Source: Nocardia otitidiscaviarum NBRC 14405 (lineage in GTDB: Bacteria; Actinomycetota; Actinomycetes; Mycobacteriales; Mycobacteriaceae). Taken from it: DNA of 52,482 bases. The notes under the pieces were generated by a model. It saw nothing but the letters and a program-made list of their open reading frames with translations. It was not told where the DNA came from and searched no databases. The translations under genes were made by a program, and so were the position numbers. Positions 16,718 to 24,795 of this stretch are shown here, piece after piece. Within the stretch, counting starts at the first letter, position 1. Every line of letters begins with the position of its first letter. The stretch is from NCBI RefSeq assembly GCF_000308635.1, contig NZ_BAGD01000079.1, positions 1-52,482 of the forward strand, written 5' to 3'.

Positions 16718-17276
16718 GCCGGACAGCGATATCCCCACGATCCGCGTCACACTGGATGGCCACGGCGCAGCCGGGATCGCTGGTCCCCGGCAGCGTGCGC
16801 CCTGGGCTCGGCGCGCCGACGCGGCGAGTATTCGGCGGGAACCGGATACCGCCGAAAGGGTCGGCAACCCATGCGAATTCCCGTGCGGTACCTCCTCCTG
16901 TCGCTGCGACAGCGGCGCTGACCGTCACCCGCGCCACGGGTGCGGCGGAGCGGGAACTGCTCGGCCGCTACGTCTTTGCGAGCGACCGAGCCTTTCCCTC
17001 CGGACCGGCCTACGGCAGCGACACCGGTCGCTTCAATATGGGCAGCGCCGCCCGACGGGTTCATCTGTCGCGGACAGGTGCACGCCCACTCACCCGCGAC
17101 CCGCATCGCAACTGGACCCGAGCTGGCCCGTATCCATGCGCCTACTGGCCGAGGCGGTGGCCGACCACACCGTGGGGCCGATGCTGCCGCACCATCCGAG
17201 GGTCGGTGGTGGCGATGTGCTCCGGCCGCTCGCCGATGGTGTCACGGGACTCGGCGTGGTCACGGGCCGCCCGGGT
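16718..17276. other. Intergenic stretch without a convincing gene
   Basis: 559 bp between the FAD monooxygenase and the convergent marR gene. Short open frames exist on both strands, for example a plus-strand reading with TGAAERELLGRYVFASDRAF around 16940-17000, but none has a start, ribosome site and recognisable domain together, and frames switch along the stretch. It may hold a decayed gene. No tRNA, repeat or insertion sequence is seen. Confidence 0.5.
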
Positions 17277-17741
17277 CTACGGCGCGCCCCAGCGTTCGGC
17301 GTCGTTGGCGGCGAGGACGCGACGTAGCAGGTCGGTGAGGGTCTGCTGTTCGGCCGGGGTGAGGGCGTCGAGGAAACCCTCCTGGGACTGCGCCGCCACC
17401 GGCTGGAGTTCCCCGACCATGTCGGCGCCCGCGGCGGTGAGCGCGATCGTGTTGCGGCGGCGGTCGGCGGGGTCCTGCGCCCTGGTTACCAGGCCGCGGC
17501 GTTGGAGTTCGTCGATGTGGCCGACGAGATGGCTCTTGTCGAGGTCGAGCGCATCGGCGAGTTGCTGCTGGGACAGCGGACCGAAATCGTCCAGCGCGCT
17601 GAGCACGGCCTGATGGCCCAGCCGCAGACCCCGTTCGGCCAGTTCGGCCTCCAGCCGCTGCCGCCCGAACTTCGACACCTGCGAGGCCAGATACGACGGC
17701 TGGGCGAGCAAGGACGGCGGACGCTGCCGATGGACTGCCAT
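17277..17741 (-). CDS. MarR family transcriptional regulator
   Basis: 154 residues with the winged helix at about 45-115: LGHQAVLSALDDFGPLSQQQLADALDLDKSHLVGHIDELQRRGLVTRAQDPADRRRNTIALT. The wing motif D-x-R-R-R-N is typical. MarR dimers repress neighbouring genes and release DNA on binding a phenolic ligand or on oxidation; there are no Cys residues here, so ligand control is more likely. Divergent from the doxX-dioxygenase pair with only 73 bp between starts, so it very probably regulates them. That gap contains CACAA (17761) and its complement TTGTG (17786) around a -10-like TACTAT at 17781. Confidence 0.92.
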   Translation of the reverse strand: MAVHRQRPPSLLAQPSYLASQVSKFGRQRLEAELAERGLRLGHQAVLSALDDFGPLSQQQLADALDLDKSHLVGHIDELQRRGLVTRAQDPADRRRNTIALTAAGADMVGELQPVAAQSQEGFLDALTPAEQQTLTDLLRRVLAANDAERWGAP

Positions 17742-17814
17742 CCAGCGATGATAACGACGGCACAAACTGTTGCATGTCGCTACTATTGTGTCAGTCCACG
17801 AAAAAGGATCGCTC

Positions 17815-18288
17815 ATGAACCAGACCACCCACCTGCCCGACCGATCGGCCCGCACCCTGCTGACCGGGCCCGCACCCCGCCCCCTCGTCGACGGCGTCCT
17901 CCTCCTACTCCGGCTGGCACTGGCCGTGATCTTCTTCGCCCACGGCTGGGACACCCTCACCAACCTCGGCGTCGCGGGCACCATCGACCTGCAGCGCGAG
18001 TCCGGAATCCCGCTGCCGGAACTGGCCGGACCGTTCACGGTGTTCGCCGAACTGATCGGCGGGCTCCTCCTCGCGCTCGGCGCACTCACCCGCCCCGCCG
18101 CCGCGGCACTGACCGTCGTCATGCTCGGCGCCATCGCCTTCATCCACGCGCCATACGGAATCTTCGTCGAGGACGGCGGTATCGAACTGACCCTCGTTCT
18201 CGCCGCCGCCAGCCTCCAGCTCACCGTCCAGGGTTCCGGCCGCTTCGGTATCGACGGCCTGCTCGCACGCCCCCGGACCCCGGCATGA
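17815..18288 (+). CDS. DoxX family membrane protein
   Basis: 157 residues with four helices. The family pattern is visible: LRLALAVIFFAHGWDTL in the first helix, GPFTVFAELIGGLLLALGALTRPAAAAL in the middle, and a last helix near ELTLVLAAASLQLTVQG followed by a short tail. DoxX proteins sit in the cytoplasmic membrane and have been linked to quinone or thiol redox homeostasis. ATG 17815 has AAGGATC upstream. The stop overlaps the start of the dioxygenase by 4 bp (ATGA), so the two are translationally coupled and probably work together on a redox-active or catecholic compound. Confidence 0.9.
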   Translation: MNQTTHLPDRSARTLLTGPAPRPLVDGVLLLLRLALAVIFFAHGWDTLTNLGVAGTIDLQRESGIPLPELAGPFTVFAELIGGLLLALGALTRPAAAALTVVMLGAIAFIHAPYGIFVEDGGIELTLVLAAASLQLTVQGSGRFGIDGLLARPRTPA

Positions 18289-18914
18289 CTCCGAACCGCC
18301 GCACCATCCTGACCGCACTCGGTATCGGCCTGGCGACGACCGCCTGCGGAACCAACCGCACGACCGGGGCGACCCCCGTCTGCGTCCTCACCCCCGAGGG
18401 CACCGAGGGTCCCTACTACGTCGATACCGCTCCGGTCCGCACCGACATCCGCGACAACCGACCCGGCGTTCCCCTGACCCTGCGCATCACGGTTCTCGAC
18501 GCGACCAGCTGCACCCCACTCCCCACCGCCACCGTCGACATCTGGCACGCCGACGCCCACGGCGCCTACTCCGGCATCACCGACACCACGAACTTCCTTC
18601 GCGGCACCCAACCCACCGACTCCACCGGCACCGCCACCTTCACCACGATCTTCCCCGGCTGGTACGACAACCGCACCGTCCACGTCCACGTGAAGGTCCG
18701 CCTGGCCACCCGCGAGATCCACACCGGCCAGCTGTATTTCGACGACGAGCTCACCCGGACGATCGCCACCGTGGCCCCCTACGCGGACCGCGCCGAACCC
18801 CGCACCCGCAATACCGAGGACTTCCTCTTCCGCCGCGGCAACACCGTGGTACCGACAAGCGGTAGCACCGCCACCGGCTACCGAGCCGAGATCACCCTCG
18901 GTGTCCAGCGCTGA
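18285..18914 (+). CDS. Exported intradiol ring-cleavage dioxygenase, predicted lipoprotein
   Basis: 209 residues. The N-terminus MTPNRRTILTALGIGLATTAC has a twin Arg, a hydrophobic stretch and a lipobox-like TTAC with C21, indicating Tat export and lipidation. The mature part is a protocatechuate/catechol dioxygenase fold with non-haem Fe(III) ligands recognisable as Y95 (DIWHADAHGAYSG), Y127 (FPGWYDNR) and H133/H135 (VHVHVKV). The usual GPYYV substrate-loop motif is at 42-46. Characterised intradiol enzymes are mostly cytosolic; this secreted subgroup acts outside the membrane on unknown catechols. Coupled to DoxX and probably under MarR control. A strong hairpin follows 8 bp after the stop. 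Confidence 0.9.
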   Translation: MTPNRRTILTALGIGLATTACGTNRTTGATPVCVLTPEGTEGPYYVDTAPVRTDIRDNRPGVPLTLRITVLDATSCTPLPTATVDIWHADAHGAYSGITDTTNFLRGTQPTDSTGTATFTTIFPGWYDNRTVHVHVKVRLATREIHTGQLYFDDELTRTIATVAPYADRAEPRTRNTEDFLFRRGNTVVPTSGSTATGYRAEITLGVQR

Positions 18915-18921
18915 CACCGAC

Positions 18922-18950
18922 GCGACGGGCGGGTGCGGACCGCCCGTCGC
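18922..18950 (+). terminator. Hairpin terminator after the dioxygenase
   Basis: Perfect 11-bp arms GCGACGGGCGG (18922-18932) and CCGCCCGTCGC (18940-18950) with a 7-nt loop lie 8 bp after the stop. There is no T-run, as is common for high-GC actinobacterial terminators. Confidence 0.7.
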
Positions 18951-19062
18951 ACCAGGTTCCGTTCCCTCGCAAAGAGTACGGGTTTCCCGCTCCGGCGTGT
19001 CCGCCCGGGCGGGCATGCCCGTGATCGGGGTCACGCCGGTCCGGCCACCGTCATCGCGGTCA

Positions 19063-19905
19063 TCACGCGCGGATGACACACCCCAGCACGTCGGGCACAT
19101 CGGTCATGATGCCGTCGACTCCGACATCGATGAGCCGCCGCATGTTCCGCGTATCGTTCACCACGTAGGCGAAGACCTCCAGCCCGCGGGCGCGGGCCAG
19201 CGCCACATAGTCGGCGTCCACATCGTCGGCGGAAATGTGCACCATGCCGCTGTGTTCGGCGAGGGCATCCAGTTCGTCCGCCGCGGGCCGACTCTGGCTC
19301 AGTCCGCCGAGTGGGATGTCCGGCTCCAGCGCGTGGAACTCGCGCAGGAACTCCCAGTCCAGGCTCTGCACCATGAGACGCCGCCGATCCGGGCCGGTGT
19401 CCGCCCAGCCCGGCACCGCGCGCAATTCTCGTGATACGAGTTCGGCCACACCGTCTTTCGCGTCGGTGAGCTTGACTTCGAGCAGCAGTCCGGTGGGACC
19501 GTCGCCGAGGGCGCGCAGCACGTCGCCGAGTTCCGGAACGGGTTCACCCGCGTAGGCGGGCGCGAACCAGGAGCCCGCGTCCAGGGTGCGGATCTCGCCG
19601 AGCGTGAACTCCGCCACCCGCCACGGCGCGCGGTCCGGGTAGCGGGCGGCGGCGTCGGTGGTGCGCTCCAGGGTTTCGTCGCGAATGACCACGAGGCGGT
19701 CGTCGGCGGTGCGGCGAACATCGAGTTCGACCATGGTCGCGCCCTGTTCGGCGGCCAATCGCGTTGCCGCCACGGTGTTCTCGGGTGCGTAGGCGGACGC
19801 GCCGCGATGGGCGACGGTGGCCGGGGACGGGTCCTGCGCGACCGCCGGTGCTCCGGTCGCGGCGAGCGCCAGGCCGGTGACCAGCGCCATGAGATATCGG
19901 TACAC
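19063..19905 (-). CDS. Secreted glycerophosphodiester phosphodiesterase-like protein
   Basis: 280 residues with a signal peptide (1-23, cut after APAVA). The GDPD barrel follows: VAHRGASAYAPENT with H33/R34, then the metal pair E60/D62 in MVELDVRRTADDR. The second catalytic His of the family (usually in a V-x-H-D motif) is replaced by Arg: VVIRDETLERTTDA, R75. The rest of the barrel (GLLLEVKL, YVVNDTRNMRRLIDVGVDGIMTD) is intact. It would hydrolyse glycerophosphodiesters outside the membrane if active; the missing His leaves this open. Start is GTG 19905, with ATG 19890 as alternative. The gene follows the Tat-exported SDR by 16 bp and is probably cotranscribed. Confidence 0.88.
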   Translation of the reverse strand: MYRYLMALVTGLALAATGAPAVAQDPSPATVAHRGASAYAPENTVAATRLAAEQGATMVELDVRRTADDRLVVIRDETLERTTDAAARYPDRAPWRVAEFTLGEIRTLDAGSWFAPAYAGEPVPELGDVLRALGDGPTGLLLEVKLTDAKDGVAELVSRELRAVPGWADTGPDRRRLMVQSLDWEFLREFHALEPDIPLGGLSQSRPAADELDALAEHSGMVHISADDVDADYVALARARGLEVFAYVVNDTRNMRRLIDVGVDGIMTDVPDVLGCVIRA

Positions 19906-19921
19906 GGTGGGCCTTCCGGGG

Positions 19922-20830
19922 CTACAGGGAGGTGGTCAGTCCGCCGTCGACCAGCACCGAGGTGCCGGTCATGTAGGCGAGGTCGTCGGAGGCGAGGGCG
20001 AGGGCCGCCTGCGCGAGATCCTCCGGCTCGCCGATGCGCTTGATCGCGGGCAGGTTCCGCTGCGCCCAGTCCCGCTTGTACGCGGCCCAGTCCCGCTGCG
20101 GATCGGTCGGCTGCACCGCCCGCCACAGCCGGGTGTCCACCGCCCCGGGTGCCAGCACATTGATCCGAATCCCCTGTGCCGCATAGTCCATACTCGCGGC
20201 CTGGGCCAGCGCCAGCACCGCGCGCTTGGTGGCGGCGTAGGCCGATCCGCCCGGTCGGGTGGCCACCTCGTGCAGCGATCCGGTGATGATGATGACGCCG
20301 CCGCCGCGCGCCAGCAGGTGCGGGATCTGCGACCGCATCGCCAGATAGACCCCGCGCACATTGGTGTTCTGCATATCGTCCCATTCGGCGGGAGCGGTCT
20401 CGTGCAACGGCCGGAACCAGTTGATTCCGGCATTGTCGAACGCGATGTCCAGTCCCCCGTACCGGTCCACCACGGCGGTGGTGAAGTTCTCGACCTGCTC
20501 GGCCTCGCGCACATCCGCGCGCACGTACACGGCCTCCCCGCCCGCCGCGCGAATCTCGCCCTCCACCTTGGCCCCCTCCTCGGCCCGCCGCCCGCAGAAG
20601 CCGACCCGCGCGCCCTCACGCGCGAAGGCGATGGCGGCCGCCCGCCCGATCCCCGAGGTGGCCCCGGTGATGGCGACGACCTTCCCGGCGAACCGCCCCG
20701 GCCGGTCCCCGGTCGCATCGGCCGCGGCCCAGCCCCCGGCGGCACCCGCCACCCCGGTGCCCGCGGCCGCCAACCCGTACAGCATCGACCTCCTGCTCAC
20801 TCCCGGCCCTCGCTGCTCATCCACGCTCAT
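19922..20830 (-). CDS. Short-chain dehydrogenase/reductase with Tat signal
   Basis: 302 residues. The first 40 contain SRRSMLYGLAAAGTGVAG, a twin-arginine signal with hydrophobic core, before the SDR fold. The fold has TGATSGIG (55-62), DNAG (NNAG variant) at 132-135 and catalytic S185, Y198, K202 (SAYAATK). The C-terminal TGTSVLVDGG is standard. Cofactor specificity looks NADP-like (CGRR after strand 2). Export of an SDR is unusual because NAD(P)H is cytosolic, though folded Tat substrates can carry their cofactor. Start ATG 20830 gives the complete Tat motif. Followed 16 bp later by the secreted GDPD-like gene, making an exported pair. Confidence 0.88.
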   Translation of the reverse strand: MSVDEQRGPGVSRRSMLYGLAAAGTGVAGAAGGWAAADATGDRPGRFAGKVVAITGATSGIGRAAAIAFAREGARVGFCGRRAEEGAKVEGEIRAAGGEAVYVRADVREAEQVENFTTAVVDRYGGLDIAFDNAGINWFRPLHETAPAEWDDMQNTNVRGVYLAMRSQIPHLLARGGGVIIITGSLHEVATRPGGSAYAATKRAVLALAQAASMDYAAQGIRINVLAPGAVDTRLWRAVQPTDPQRDWAAYKRDWAQRNLPAIKRIGEPEDLAQAALALASDDLAYMTGTSVLVDGGLTTSL

Positions 20831-21263
20831 ATCAGCCTCCAGCTGGTTCCCCACCACCGCGTCGGCGGCGGCCACCCCATGGTGTGGCGGCCCCGAACCG
20901 CCACGGCAGGGCACGAACTGGCGAGGACCCCCGGTCCTGGTCACGCCGCGACCAGGTACGCCCGTAACCGAGCCGAGCGCACTCGTGAGCGCGGCGGTCG
21001 TCACGCGGCGGTGGGCTCCCACGACCCGCTCATGTGCACGCGGCGGCGCTCACCGTGCGGTCGCGGCCGACCGGTGCGACCGGCCCATCGACATCGCGAG
21101 TCCTTTCGAGGAGATACGGCGAGCGCCCCGGATGGTCGCGGAGTCGTTGCCCGCCACAAGATTCCGCGCACCGTCGACGCAGATGGAGCAGCGTCCGGCG
21201 CAGATCGTCGCGCCGCTCGCCCAGGCGTGCGCTGCCGAGCCGACCAGGGTGACCGAGCGACAG
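20831..21263. other. Intergenic stretch without a convincing gene
   Basis: 433 bp between ilvD and the Tat-SDR, both on the minus strand. Open frames are compositional only and lack family resemblance. No strong hairpin, tRNA or repeat was found. It probably contains the promoter of the SDR-GDPD unit; no clear operator stands out. Confidence 0.5.
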
Positions 21264-22970
21264 TCAGTCGCACACCGCCCCGGTGGACGCGGACCCCACC
21301 AGCTTCGCGTATTTCGCGAGCACTCCGCGGGTGTAGCGCGGCGGCAACGGTTCCCAGCCCTGCGCCCGCTGTCGCAGCTCGACATCGTCCACGAGCAGGT
21401 CGAGACTGCCGTCCGCCACATCGAGCCGGATCCGGTCCCCGTCGCGCACGAAGGCGATCGGGCCGCCGTCCACCGCCTCGGGAGCCACGTGGCCCACGCA
21501 GAGGCCAGTGGTGCCACCGGAGAAGCGGCCGTCGGTCAGCAGCAGCACGTCCTTGCCCAGTCCCGCGCCCTTGATGGCCGCGGTGATGGCGAGCATCTCC
21601 CGCATGCCCGGACCGCCCTTGGGTCCCTCGTAGCGGATCACCACCACGTCCCCCGCCGCGATGGTGCCGTCCTCGAGTGCGTCCATGGCGGCTCGCTCCC
21701 GGTCGAAAACCCGTGCGGTGCCTTCGAAGACGGAGGAGTCGAACCCGGCCGACTTGACCACCGCACCGCCGGGTGCCAGCGATCCGTGCAGAATCGTGAT
21801 GCCCCCGGTGGGGTGGATCGGCGAATCCATGGCGCGCACCACCTTCCCGTCCGGGTCGGGCGGGGCGATGGCCGCCAGATTCTCGGCCACCGTCCTGCCG
21901 GTGACGGTGAGGCAGTCTCCGTGCAGCAGCCCGGCGTCCAGCAGCGCCTTCATCATGACCGGTACCCCGCCGATGCGGTCCACGTCCGTCATCACGTGCC
22001 GACCGAACGGCTTCACATCGGCCAGGTGCGGCACCCGCCGCCCGATCCGGGCGAAATCGTCCAGGGTGAGGGCCACGTTCGCCTCGTGTGCGATGGCCAG
22101 CAGGTGCAGCACCGCATTGGTGGAGCCGCCGAATGCCATCACTACCGCGATGGCGTTCTCGAACGCCTCCCGGGTCAGGATGTCGCGGGCGGTGATCCCC
22201 CGCCGGATCAGTTCCACCACCGCCTCGCCGCTGCGCCGCGCGTAGCCGTCGCGGCGGCGGTCGGTCGCGGGCGGGGCGGCACTGCCGGGCAGCGACATGC
22301 CGAGCGCCTCGGCGGCGCTGGCCATGGTGTTGGCGGTGTACATGCCGCCGCATGCGCCCTCTCCGGGGCAGATGGCGCGTTCGATGGCGTCCACGTCGGC
22401 TCTGCTCATGAGTCCGCGCGAGCAGGCGCCCACCGCCTCGAAGGCGTCGATGATGGTGACCTCGCGCTCGCTACCGTCGGAGAGTTTGGCGATACCGGGC
22501 AGGATCGATCCGGCGTAGAGGAAAACGCTGGCCAGGTTCAGCCGTGCGGCGGCCATGAGCATGCCGGGCAGCGATTTGTCGCAGCCCGCCAGCAGGACCG
22601 ACCCGTCGAGCCGTTCGGCCTGCATCACGGTTTCCACGCTGTCGGCGATGACCTCGCGCGACACCAGGGAGAAGTGCATGCCCTCATGGCCCATGGAGAT
22701 GCCGTCGGAGACCGATATGGTGCCGAACTGCATGGGGAAGCCGCCGCCCGCGAAGACGCCGTCCTTGCAGCCGCGAGCGAGGCGGTCCAGGGAGAGGTTG
22801 CAGGGCGTGATCTCGTTCCAGGACGATGCCACGCCGATCTGGGGTTTGTCCCAGTCCTCGTCGCCCATGCCCACCGCGCGCAGCATGCCGCGGGCGGCGG
22901 TCTTCTCCAGCCCGTCGGTGACGTCGCGGCTGCGGGGTTTGATGTCCGGGGTGCTCTGCTGATCGGCCAC
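21264..22970 (-). CDS. ilvD: Dihydroxy-acid dehydratase IlvD
   Basis: 568 residues, full length for IlvD. It carries the Fe-S and metal motifs LLAGCDKSLPGM (Cys near 127) and CPGEGACGGMYTANTM (Cys near 200), with a further conserved LLTDGRFSGGTTGLCVGHV block in the C-terminal swivelling domain. It dehydrates 2,3-dihydroxyisovalerate and 2,3-dihydroxymethylvalerate in valine and isoleucine synthesis (cytosol). Start is GTG 22970. The EGPKGGPGM signature confirms the ILVD rather than sugar-acid branch in general form. It stands alone here, away from other ilv genes, as in mycobacteria. Confidence 0.96.
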   Translation of the reverse strand: MADQQSTPDIKPRSRDVTDGLEKTAARGMLRAVGMGDEDWDKPQIGVASSWNEITPCNLSLDRLARGCKDGVFAGGGFPMQFGTISVSDGISMGHEGMHFSLVSREVIADSVETVMQAERLDGSVLLAGCDKSLPGMLMAAARLNLASVFLYAGSILPGIAKLSDGSEREVTIIDAFEAVGACSRGLMSRADVDAIERAICPGEGACGGMYTANTMASAAEALGMSLPGSAAPPATDRRRDGYARRSGEAVVELIRRGITARDILTREAFENAIAVVMAFGGSTNAVLHLLAIAHEANVALTLDDFARIGRRVPHLADVKPFGRHVMTDVDRIGGVPVMMKALLDAGLLHGDCLTVTGRTVAENLAAIAPPDPDGKVVRAMDSPIHPTGGITILHGSLAPGGAVVKSAGFDSSVFEGTARVFDRERAAMDALEDGTIAAGDVVVIRYEGPKGGPGMREMLAITAAIKGAGLGKDVLLLTDGRFSGGTTGLCVGHVAPEAVDGGPIAFVRDGDRIRLDVADGSLDLLVDDVELRQRAQGWEPLPPRYTRGVLAKYAKLVGSASTGAVCD

Positions 22971-23127
22971 GGTTCCCCATCATCCCCCGTGTGGCCGGAA
23001 AGTCACCGCCACCACGCCCCGGTGCGCCGACGACGAAGGTCCCGCCGCGCCACGCCGCGCGAACGGGACCTCTGTCGATGTGCCGTGCCCAACGGGGCCA
23101 CGGTGCCTGTCGGCGTTACCAGCCGAC

Positions 23128-23144
23128 CGGTCGGAAGCCGACCG
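23128..23144 (-). terminator. Hairpin after rpf
   Basis: CGGTCGG (23128-23134), three-base loop, CCGACCG (23138-23144): a compact perfect stem one base after the rpf stop. There is no T-run. It may act as a terminator or protect the 3' end. Confidence 0.5.
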
Positions 23145-23145
23145 A

Positions 23146-23478
23146 TCAGAGGTAGGCGCCGCAGACCGGCCAGGCGCCGACGCCCTGAGTGGCGAGCACG
23201 TTCTCGGCCACGCGGATCTGCTCCTCACGGCTGGCGTTGTGGGCGTAACCGGTGCCACCGTTGGCGAGCCAGGTGCTCTGGCTGAACTGCAGGCCGCCGT
23301 AGTAGCCGTTGCCGGTGTTGATCGACCAGTTGCCGCCGCTCTCACACTGCGCGACGGCGTCCCAGTTGCCGCTGTAGGCGGAGGCGGTAGCAGTGGAAAC
23401 ACCGAACGGGACAGCGGCGAGCGCGCCCAGCACGGCGGTGGTACCAGCGATACGGGTGAACTTGCGGTTCCGAAGCAT
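23146..23478 (-). CDS. Resuscitation-promoting factor-like transglycosylase
   Basis: 110 residues: signal peptide (1-34, ending TATASA) followed directly by a single Rpf domain. The catalytic Glu is E46 in NWDAVAQCESGGNWSINTGN. C45 and C106 correspond to the Rpf disulfide. It is a minimal RpfC/E-like form with no G5, LysM or proline-rich part. It cleaves peptidoglycan outside the membrane and promotes exit from dormancy, fitting the DevR-type island in the same window. The ATG at 23478 starts a canonical signal peptide; a longer frame upstream overlaps the structured leader and is less likely. Confidence 0.95.
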   Translation of the reverse strand: MLRNRKFTRIAGTTAVLGALAAVPFGVSTATASAYSGNWDAVAQCESGGNWSINTGNGYYGGLQFSQSTWLANGGTGYAHNASREEQIRVAENVLATQGVGAWPVCGAYL

Positions 23479-23500
23479 GTGATATTCCTGCCTGCGCCCA

Positions 23501-23592
23501 ACCGCCCGGTGAATTCGCACTACCGGGTCCCGTCCCCAGGGAATGTCTTGGTGAATCTCGACCGCGGGACGGGGTTACCGGTGTACGGCGGT
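23501..23592 (-). promoter_or_regulatory. Highly structured leader of rpf
   Basis: Upstream of rpf the RNA can form a nested long stem. In plus-strand coordinates 23501-23506 pairs with 23587-23592 (ACCGCC/GGCGGT), 23522-23526 with 23578-23582 (ACCGG/CCGGT), and 23529-23536 with 23566-23573 (CCCGTCCC/GGGACGGG). The loops contain two similar elements (GGTGAATTCG at 23508, GGTGAATCTCG at 23550). The outer stem ends 22 bp before the rpf ATG. Many actinobacterial rpf genes are preceded by a c-di-AMP (ydaO) riboswitch, but its consensus could not be matched with certainty here. The rest of the gap, 23593-23851, is AT-richer than its surroundings and holds no gene. Confidence 0.6.
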
Positions 23593-23851
23593 TCGAGTCC
23601 GACTCAGCCTTCGCCCGAGCCGTCGACGACCATAACGGAACAATCACGATGGATCACGGACCGATAACTCGCATTTGACTTGCGTGACGCTCGAACCTGA
23701 TCTCCGTTTATGCAGATAATCGCGCGGGTCGCACTTAATTACATTCCCGTAGTTACTAAACCAAAATGTGTCCGAGGTCACCGAAATTGGGTGATAACGA
23801 TCTCGAGGCCAACCCGCTGAGGGCTTCCCAACGACCGTCTCAGACGCTATC

Positions 23852-23880
23852 GTACTGGCAGTACCGCATACTGGCGGTAC
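23852..23880. promoter_or_regulatory. Two-copy TetR-type operator before the oxygenase operon
   Basis: GTACTGGCAGTAC (23852-23864, a perfect palindrome around one base) and ATACTGGCGGTAC (23868-23880) repeat with a 16-bp period and end 19 bp before the first gene. A third related site is at 30024-30036 in front of the tetR gene. The consensus is RTACYGGCRGTAY. Position over the start region implies repression. Confidence 0.7.
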
Positions 23881-23899
23881 ACGCTCAACGAGGTGCGCC

Positions 23900-24745
23900 A
23901 TGACCACCACATACCCCCAGGCCAGGCGGATCAGATTCCGCTTCGGCGATCCGGAGCCGATGTCGAAGTACTACGCGGGCGGCGACATCGTGTTCAGCCA
24001 CTTCATCGCGGGTCTCTCGGCGGGCTTCCCGCCCGGCGAGGAGTCCTTCATCCGCTCGGTCCGCAAGTTCGCCGACCACATCACCGATCCGGCCCTGAAG
24101 AAGCGGGTGGCCGGGTTCATCGGCCAGGAGGCCATGCACGGGCAGGAACACCGGCGGCTCAACGGCAAGCTCGCCGAGCTGGGCTATCCCGTCGAGTGGT
24201 ACGACTCCCCCGCCGCCGTCGAGCGCCTGCGCCGCATCGAGCAGCGGCTGCCCGACCTGGTGCATCTGGCGAGCACCGCGGCGGCCGAGCACTACACGAC
24301 CGTGCTCGCCACCCGGGTGCTGACCCGGCCCGAAGTCCAGGAGCTCGCGGGCGACCCCGAGGTGCGCAACCTGTTGAACTGGCACGCCGTCGAGGAGATC
24401 GAGCACAAGTCGGTCGCCTTCGACGTGTACCGGGCCGTGGGCGGCAGCGAACGGATGCGCATCGCCACCATGGCCACCGTGCTGGCGCTCACCCTGCCGC
24501 TCACCACGGTGGGCCTGATCCTGTCGCTGCGCCGCGACGACTACGCGCGTGCGCATCCGGCCCGACTGGCCCGCGAGGCGTACACGCTGTTCACCGGGCC
24601 GCTGTTCCGCGGTCTGGGCCGCGAACTCGCCCAGTACCTGCGTCCGGGCTTCCATCCCGACGACAACGACACCACCGCGCTGCTGGACCGCTGGCGGGCC
24701 GAATTGTTCGGCGACACCGGCATTCTCAGCGATCACCTGCGTTAG
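23900..24745 (+). CDS. PF10118-type protein, predicted diiron oxygenase (paralogue 1)
   Basis: 281 residues, of the group usually labelled 'predicted metal-dependent hydrolase'. Read by helix, it shows the ferritin-like diiron pattern: E48 (PPGEESF), E77-x-x-H80 (GQEAMHGQEH), E130 (AAAEHYT), E166-x-x-H169 (HAVEEIEHKSVAFD). Intervals of 29, 53 and 36 residues match E...ExxH...E...ExxH oxygenases. A hydrophobic segment (about 189-210) after helix 4 could anchor it to the membrane. The conserved start RIRFRFGDPEPMSKYYAGGD is shared with the next gene. First gene of the operon. Inference: an O2-activating hydroxylase or desaturase rather than a hydrolase, fed by the reductase at 28187. ATG 23900 gives a complete conserved N-terminus. 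Confidence 0.85.
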   Translation: MTTTYPQARRIRFRFGDPEPMSKYYAGGDIVFSHFIAGLSAGFPPGEESFIRSVRKFADHITDPALKKRVAGFIGQEAMHGQEHRRLNGKLAELGYPVEWYDSPAAVERLRRIEQRLPDLVHLASTAAAEHYTTVLATRVLTRPEVQELAGDPEVRNLLNWHAVEEIEHKSVAFDVYRAVGGSERMRIATMATVLALTLPLTTVGLILSLRRDDYARAHPARLAREAYTLFTGPLFRGLGRELAQYLRPGFHPDDNDTTALLDRWRAELFGDTGILSDHLR

Positions 24746-24795
24746 CGGGCTCGGCGGACCGCTCGGAGACCGCCGCGAATCAACGGAGATTCATC

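Noticed and set aside
16718..17276. Candidate gene after the FAD monooxygenase
   Set aside because: No frame combines a start, ribosome site and recognisable protein; sequence similarity switches frames.
20361..23285. Long plus-strand open frame opposite ilvD
   Set aside because: Mirror image of the IlvD coding strand in GC-rich DNA; no domain and no start context.
23501..23592. Confident call of a ydaO c-di-AMP riboswitch before rpf
   Set aside because: The fold is suggestive and the context fits, but the conserved core could not be matched by eye, so it is listed only as a structured leader.
23587..23610. GGTTCGAGTCC resembling a tRNA T-arm
   Set aside because: The flanking stem does not pair, and no acceptor or anticodon arm could be placed around it.
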